Assembly: GCA_934725525.1 (NCBI GenBank)
Contig: CAKVCG010000121.1
Span: 1 to 5,169, forward strand
DNA: 5,169 bases
Direction of reading: 5' to 3'
From: an uncultured Brachyspira sp.
GTDB lineage: Bacteria > Spirochaetota > Brachyspiria > Brachyspirales > Brachyspiraceae
The position numbers and the translations under genes were made by a program. Below, piece by piece: positions 4,906 to 5,169 of the stretch (its first letter is position 1; every line of letters starts with the position of its first letter). The notes below the pieces were generated by a model. That model worked only from the letters and a program-made list of their open reading frames with translations. It was not told where the DNA came from and did not search any database.

Positions 4906-5169
4906 TTAATATTCTATTTTATTTAATTCTAAAATCGTATTTAATATAATTTTTCTTAAATTCTCTATATTAATATTATTCTTTGCGCTTATAAATATTG
5001 GATTGTTATATAATATTTGAATCTTATTTTTTTGAATTTCGTCTATGCAGTCGATTTTATTAAATACCGATAAAGATTTTATTTCTGAAGCTCCAATTTC
5101 TTTTATAGTGTTTTCAACTTTAATTATTTTCTCTTCTATATTTTTATCTGAAGAATCTATTAAATGAAT
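4906..5169 (-). CDS. hflX: GTPase HflX, C-terminal fragment (cut by window end)
   Basis: Read on the minus strand from base 5169, 87 codons are open to the stop TAA at 4906-4908. The start of the gene lies to the right of the window. The fragment begins IHLIDSSD, followed by an acidic/basic helix ending in TIKEIGA, then SVFNKID (fragment residues 34-40; G4 motif NKID giving guanine specificity) and FISAKNNINIENL (59-71; G5 motif SAK). The order HxxDxSD, VxxxLxELGA, NKID, SAK is that of HflX, a ribosome-associated GTPase that splits stalled 70S ribosomes in stress. Other Era-like GTPases also have NKID and SAK, but lack the IDSSD...EIGA spacing. The protein ends soon after the G domain, without a long C-terminal extension. 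The catalytic G1-G3 motifs are not in the window. Confidence 0.85.
   Translation of the reverse strand: MHLIDSSDKNIEEKIIKVENTIKEIGASEIKSLSVFNKIDCIDEIQKNKIQILYNNPIFISAKNNINIENLRKIILNTILELNKIEY

Overview
The window looks like chromosomal DNA of a gut spirochaete, most likely Brachyspira. This is an inference from the very AT-rich sequence, the loose spirochaete-type lipoprotein signals on two proteins, and the kind of proteins present; no database search was possible. It holds four protein-coding genes (two cut by the window ends), about 460 bases of divergent intergenic DNA and about 230 bases between the two middle genes.

Layout: (1) Bases 1-1067, minus strand: the first 355 codons of a family 5 ABC-transporter solute-binding lipoprotein, with a near-consensus promoter at 1108-1136. 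(2) Bases 1068-1528: divergent regulatory region. It has a plus-strand extended -10 promoter (1212-1239) and a leader of about 280 nt. The leader carries a TGTCA pentanucleotide tandem repeat (1321-1359), a possible short leader ORF spanning that repeat (1276-1509), and two competing hairpins next to a strong Shine-Dalgarno. (3) Bases 1529-3082, plus: a sialidase-fold (BNR/Asp-box) lipoprotein, followed by a strong intrinsic terminator (3125-3160). (4) Bases 3313-4899, plus: a CPA-type cation/proton antiporter with two C-terminal RCK_C (TrkA_C) domains, from its own near-consensus promoter (3240-3268). (5) Bases 4906-5169, minus: the C-terminal 87 codons of the GTPase HflX, convergent with the antiporter and only 6 bases away.

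The genes are not one operon. The solute-binding lipoprotein and the sialidase-like lipoprotein are divergent and both face outward from the cell membrane, so a shared role in host-glycan or peptide foraging is plausible but unproven. The antiporter (ion and pH homeostasis) and HflX (ribosome rescue) are housekeeping-type genes.

The most interesting region is the sialidase leader. A pure 5-bp repeat lies inside a short open frame, so each gain or loss of a unit moves that frame's stop among three positions (1384, 1509 or 1550). The 1509 stop is next to the sialidase ribosome-binding site, and the 1550 stop lies inside the sialidase gene. The two mutually exclusive hairpins sit at the same place. 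This suggests a hypothesis of phase-variable translational control. In addition, the sialidase-like protein appears by eye to lack several catalytic residues and may be a glycan-binding or otherwise repurposed protein.
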